Assembly: GCA_938028645.1 (NCBI GenBank)
Contig: CALIMD010000345.1
Coordinates: forward strand, 1 to 8,305
DNA from: an uncultured Alphaproteobacteria bacterium
GTDB taxonomy: Bacteria; Pseudomonadota; Alphaproteobacteria; Thalassobaculales; Thalassobaculaceae
Direction: 5' to 3'
DNA: 8,305 nt
The translations under genes were made by a program, and so were the position numbers. The notes below the pieces were generated by a model. The model worked only from the letters and a program-made list of their open reading frames with translations, made no database searches and had not been told where the DNA came from. Below, one piece after another: positions 6,870 through 8,305 of the stretch (positions are counted from its first letter, which is position 1; every line of letters starts with the position of its first letter).

Positions 6870-6879
6870 TGTAGCTACA
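6870..6879. repeat. 10-bp perfect palindrome in the convergent gap
   Basis: TGTAGCTACA lies in the 33-bp gap between the convergent activator and tadA genes. It has no loop and no T-tract, so it is not a typical terminator, and no other terminator is evident in this short gap. It may be chance. Confidence 0.3.
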
Positions 6880-6880
6880 A

Positions 6881-7348
6881 TTAGGTGTTCTTGCGCCGTT
6901 GTTGAAAAAACTTTCTCAGAATATCGCTTGCTGTAGTCTCGTATACTCCACCGATGATTTCGGGGACATGATTACAAGCAGGGTTTGAAAAAACACGGGC
7001 CCCATGTTCTACCCCACCGTTTTTAGAGTCATAAGCACCAAAAACTAATTTTTTAATTCTCGCTAATGATATAGCGTGCGCACACATCGCGCATGGCTCC
7101 AAAGTTACAAAAAGCTCTACATCAGTCAATCTGGCGTTAGCTATTTGATACGCAGCTGAACGAATAGCCAGAATTTCAGCATGGGCTGTTGGATCGTTCA
7201 ACCGCTCTACTTTATTATAAGCTTTCGAGATAATCTTCCCCGTTTGTGATTCTATAATGACCGCACCAACCGGCACCTCTTCACTATCAAAGGCGATTTT
7301 CGCTTGATCCAATGCAATAAGCATTGGTGAGATTGTTGCCTTTTTCAT
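6881..7348 (-). CDS. tadA: tRNA-specific adenosine deaminase TadA
   Basis: A 155-residue cytidine-deaminase-fold enzyme, close to the usual TadA length. It converts adenosine 34 of tRNA-Arg(ACG) to inosine, which allows wobble reading of CGN codons. VPVGAVI at 25-31 opens the fold. HAEI at 56-59 supplies zinc ligand His56 and catalytic Glu58, and PCAMC at 85-89 gives zinc ligands Cys86 and Cys89. DPTAHAE, LFVTLEPC and FGAYDSKNGG are close to E. coli TadA, and the C-terminal helix ends FFQQRR like its FFRMRR. That points to tadA rather than guanine or cytosine deaminase. ATG 7348 has AAGG a few bases upstream. It is convergent with the activator gene and 45 nt downstream of the DUF4340 gene on the same strand, so co-transcription is likely. 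Confidence 0.93.
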   Translation of the reverse strand: MKKATISPMLIALDQAKIAFDSEEVPVGAVIIESQTGKIISKAYNKVERLNDPTAHAEILAIRSAAYQIANARLTDVELFVTLEPCAMCAHAISLARIKKLVFGAYDSKNGGVEHGARVFSNPACNHVPEIIGGVYETTASDILRKFFQQRRKNT

Positions 7349-7393
7349 GTCAACCTTAAATGAGTTTTTTCATCAAAACGGTTCATCCAGGCT

Positions 7394-8305
7394 CTACGGT
7401 GCGGCATTTAACATGGTTAAAAACTTTTCTGCCTTCCATTTAGCAATCTGAAAATTCCAACCACTAAAACGTTCATTAAGGTTATGCGATCTTAATTTAG
7501 AATTTCCATCAACCGCTACCTGCTCTACCTTGCTAGTTAAATTTACTAACCAGATCTGATCACTTTTCCATAATTTCAACTTAATTTCCAGACCAGAAAA
7601 TGTTAAAATTACGATTTCAAACTCAATAGATGATGGCCCTCGTTCATTCCTAGGAAACACATCATCAAAAGTTAATTTTGAAACACTGCTGGTAAATGTT
7701 TTTTCCAATTCCTCTTGTAATTCTATCAACCCTCGAGAAGTCAAAGCTGAAAACTTTGCATTTGGATTATCTCGAGCGATCATGAAGGACCTAGAGTCTG
7801 AACGCAAAAGCACCATTTTTTTTATCGCTTCGGGCTCAATATTAATTATCCGTCTATCTAGCCAGTTGGTTGGATTGTAGGGCAAGTCTACAGTTCCGCT
7901 TGCCAGCCATGTTTGTGCTTGATTTACAGATCGAATAAACGTTCCTTTATTGGATAAGGCCGTTTTGTACTGAGTTTGTGCTCCAAGAATAGTTTCCGCT
8001 AACACCTCACCGATCGGGTTTTCCAACCTAATAGTAGCGGAATTTGCATTTTTACTTTTGGGCTCTTCTACACCAATTTGTGGATACCTCTCGGCGAGAC
8101 GTGTTTTTTTCTCAATAAGCTTCATATCTGCCAGTTGAGTAGTAATACGACCAATTAATTTTGGAGAAACCGGATAATCATATTTACTCTCTGCCACCCA
8201 TTGCGATTCTGAATTTCGGTAAAATTTAAACTCACCTAAAGAGTTAGTGTAAATAACTTTAGATACCGTCTCTGGATCAGAATTCAATAATGGAAAAGCT
8301 ATCTT
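7394..8305 (-). CDS. DUF4340-domain protein, 5' partial
   Basis: The frame is open to the right edge (304 codons). A TTG at 8287 could be read as a start, but the preceding codons read KIAFPL, continuing the FPLL segment that opens the soluble part of these proteins. The gene therefore probably begins outside the window, with a membrane anchor I cannot see. Features visible from the edge inward: a strand-rich stretch ending in QWVAESKYDYPVS, a QIGVEEP segment, IRLENPIGEVLAETILGAQT, and NWLDRRIINI, a signature I associate with DUF4340. The rest has alternating strands and ends in KWKAEKFLTMLNAAP. DUF4340 proteins are often encoded beside GldG-like ABC-transporter accessory proteins and are thought to act at the cell envelope; their biochemical role is unknown. 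It lies just upstream of tadA on the same strand. Confidence 0.72.
   Translation of the reverse strand, partial: KIAFPLLNSDPETVSKVIYTNSLGEFKFYRNSESQWVAESKYDYPVSPKLIGRITTQLADMKLIEKKTRLAERYPQIGVEEPKSKNANSATIRLENPIGEVLAETILGAQTQYKTALSNKGTFIRSVNQAQTWLASGTVDLPYNPTNWLDRRIINIEPEAIKKMVLLRSDSRSFMIARDNPNAKFSALTSRGLIELQEELEKTFTSSVSKLTFDDVFPRNERGPSSIEFEIVILTFSGLEIKLKLWKSDQIWLVNLTSKVEQVAVDGNSKLRSHNLNERFSGWNFQIAKWKAEKFLTMLNAAP

Noticed and set aside
6848..6880. Bidirectional terminator between the convergent activator and tadA genes
   Set aside because: Only a loopless 10-bp palindrome and a weak GGT/ACC pairing are visible, with no T-tract on either strand.
7349..7393. ATGA...TCAT short inverted repeat between the DUF4340 gene and tadA
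   Set aside because: The arms are about 4 bp in very A/T-rich sequence, which is expected by chance; no terminator or riboswitch shape is seen.

Overview
The window is AT-rich, densely packed bacterial DNA. The best guess is an alphaproteobacterium, probably a marine, streamlined type (SAR116- or Rhodospirillales-like). This rests on remembered family resemblance of the folate/corrinoid genes, on TadA lying beside a DUF4340 protein, and on the base composition; no marker gene is present to settle it. Gene order (arrow = strand): haloacetate-dehalogenase-like hydrolase (>, 5' end cut by the window), SDR oxidoreductase (<), thiolase (<), MetF-like reductase (>), methyltetrahydrofolate:corrinoid methyltransferase (>), 2Fe-2S/ASKHA corrinoid reactivase (>), tRNA adenosine deaminase TadA (<), DUF4340 protein (<, 5' end cut by the window).

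Left part (1-2731): an alpha/beta hydrolase with the full residue set of fluoroacetate/haloacetate dehalogenases runs tail-to-tail into a two-gene leftward operon, thiolase then SDR. The two operon genes are 14 nt apart and look like consecutive acyl-CoA steps: interconversion of 3-hydroxy- and 3-oxoacyl-CoA, then thiolysis or condensation. Their substrate cannot be read from the sequence.

Centre (2732-6847): a 199-bp divergent intergenic region leads into a rightward three-gene cassette. It encodes a diverged methylenetetrahydrofolate-reductase-fold protein, an AcsE/MtgA-type pterin methyltransferase with all its folate-site residues, and a RACo/RamA-type activator that returns inactive Co(II) corrinoid to the active Co(I) state. 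This is the folate side of a corrinoid-dependent methyl-transfer pathway, of the kind linked to demethylation of glycine betaine or methylamines in aerobic marine bacteria. The two other expected parts, a small B12-binding corrinoid protein and an MttB-family substrate methyltransferase, are absent from this window, so the methyl donor is unknown. The methyltransferase and the activator both end in short arginine-rich tails.

Right part (6881-8305): tadA, an essential tRNA-modification gene, lies downstream of a partial DUF4340 gene on the minus strand. These look like ordinary chromosomal genes flanking the cassette. No tRNA, rRNA, CRISPR array, insertion sequence or clear attachment site was seen. 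The longest stretch without a gene is the 199-bp divergent region.
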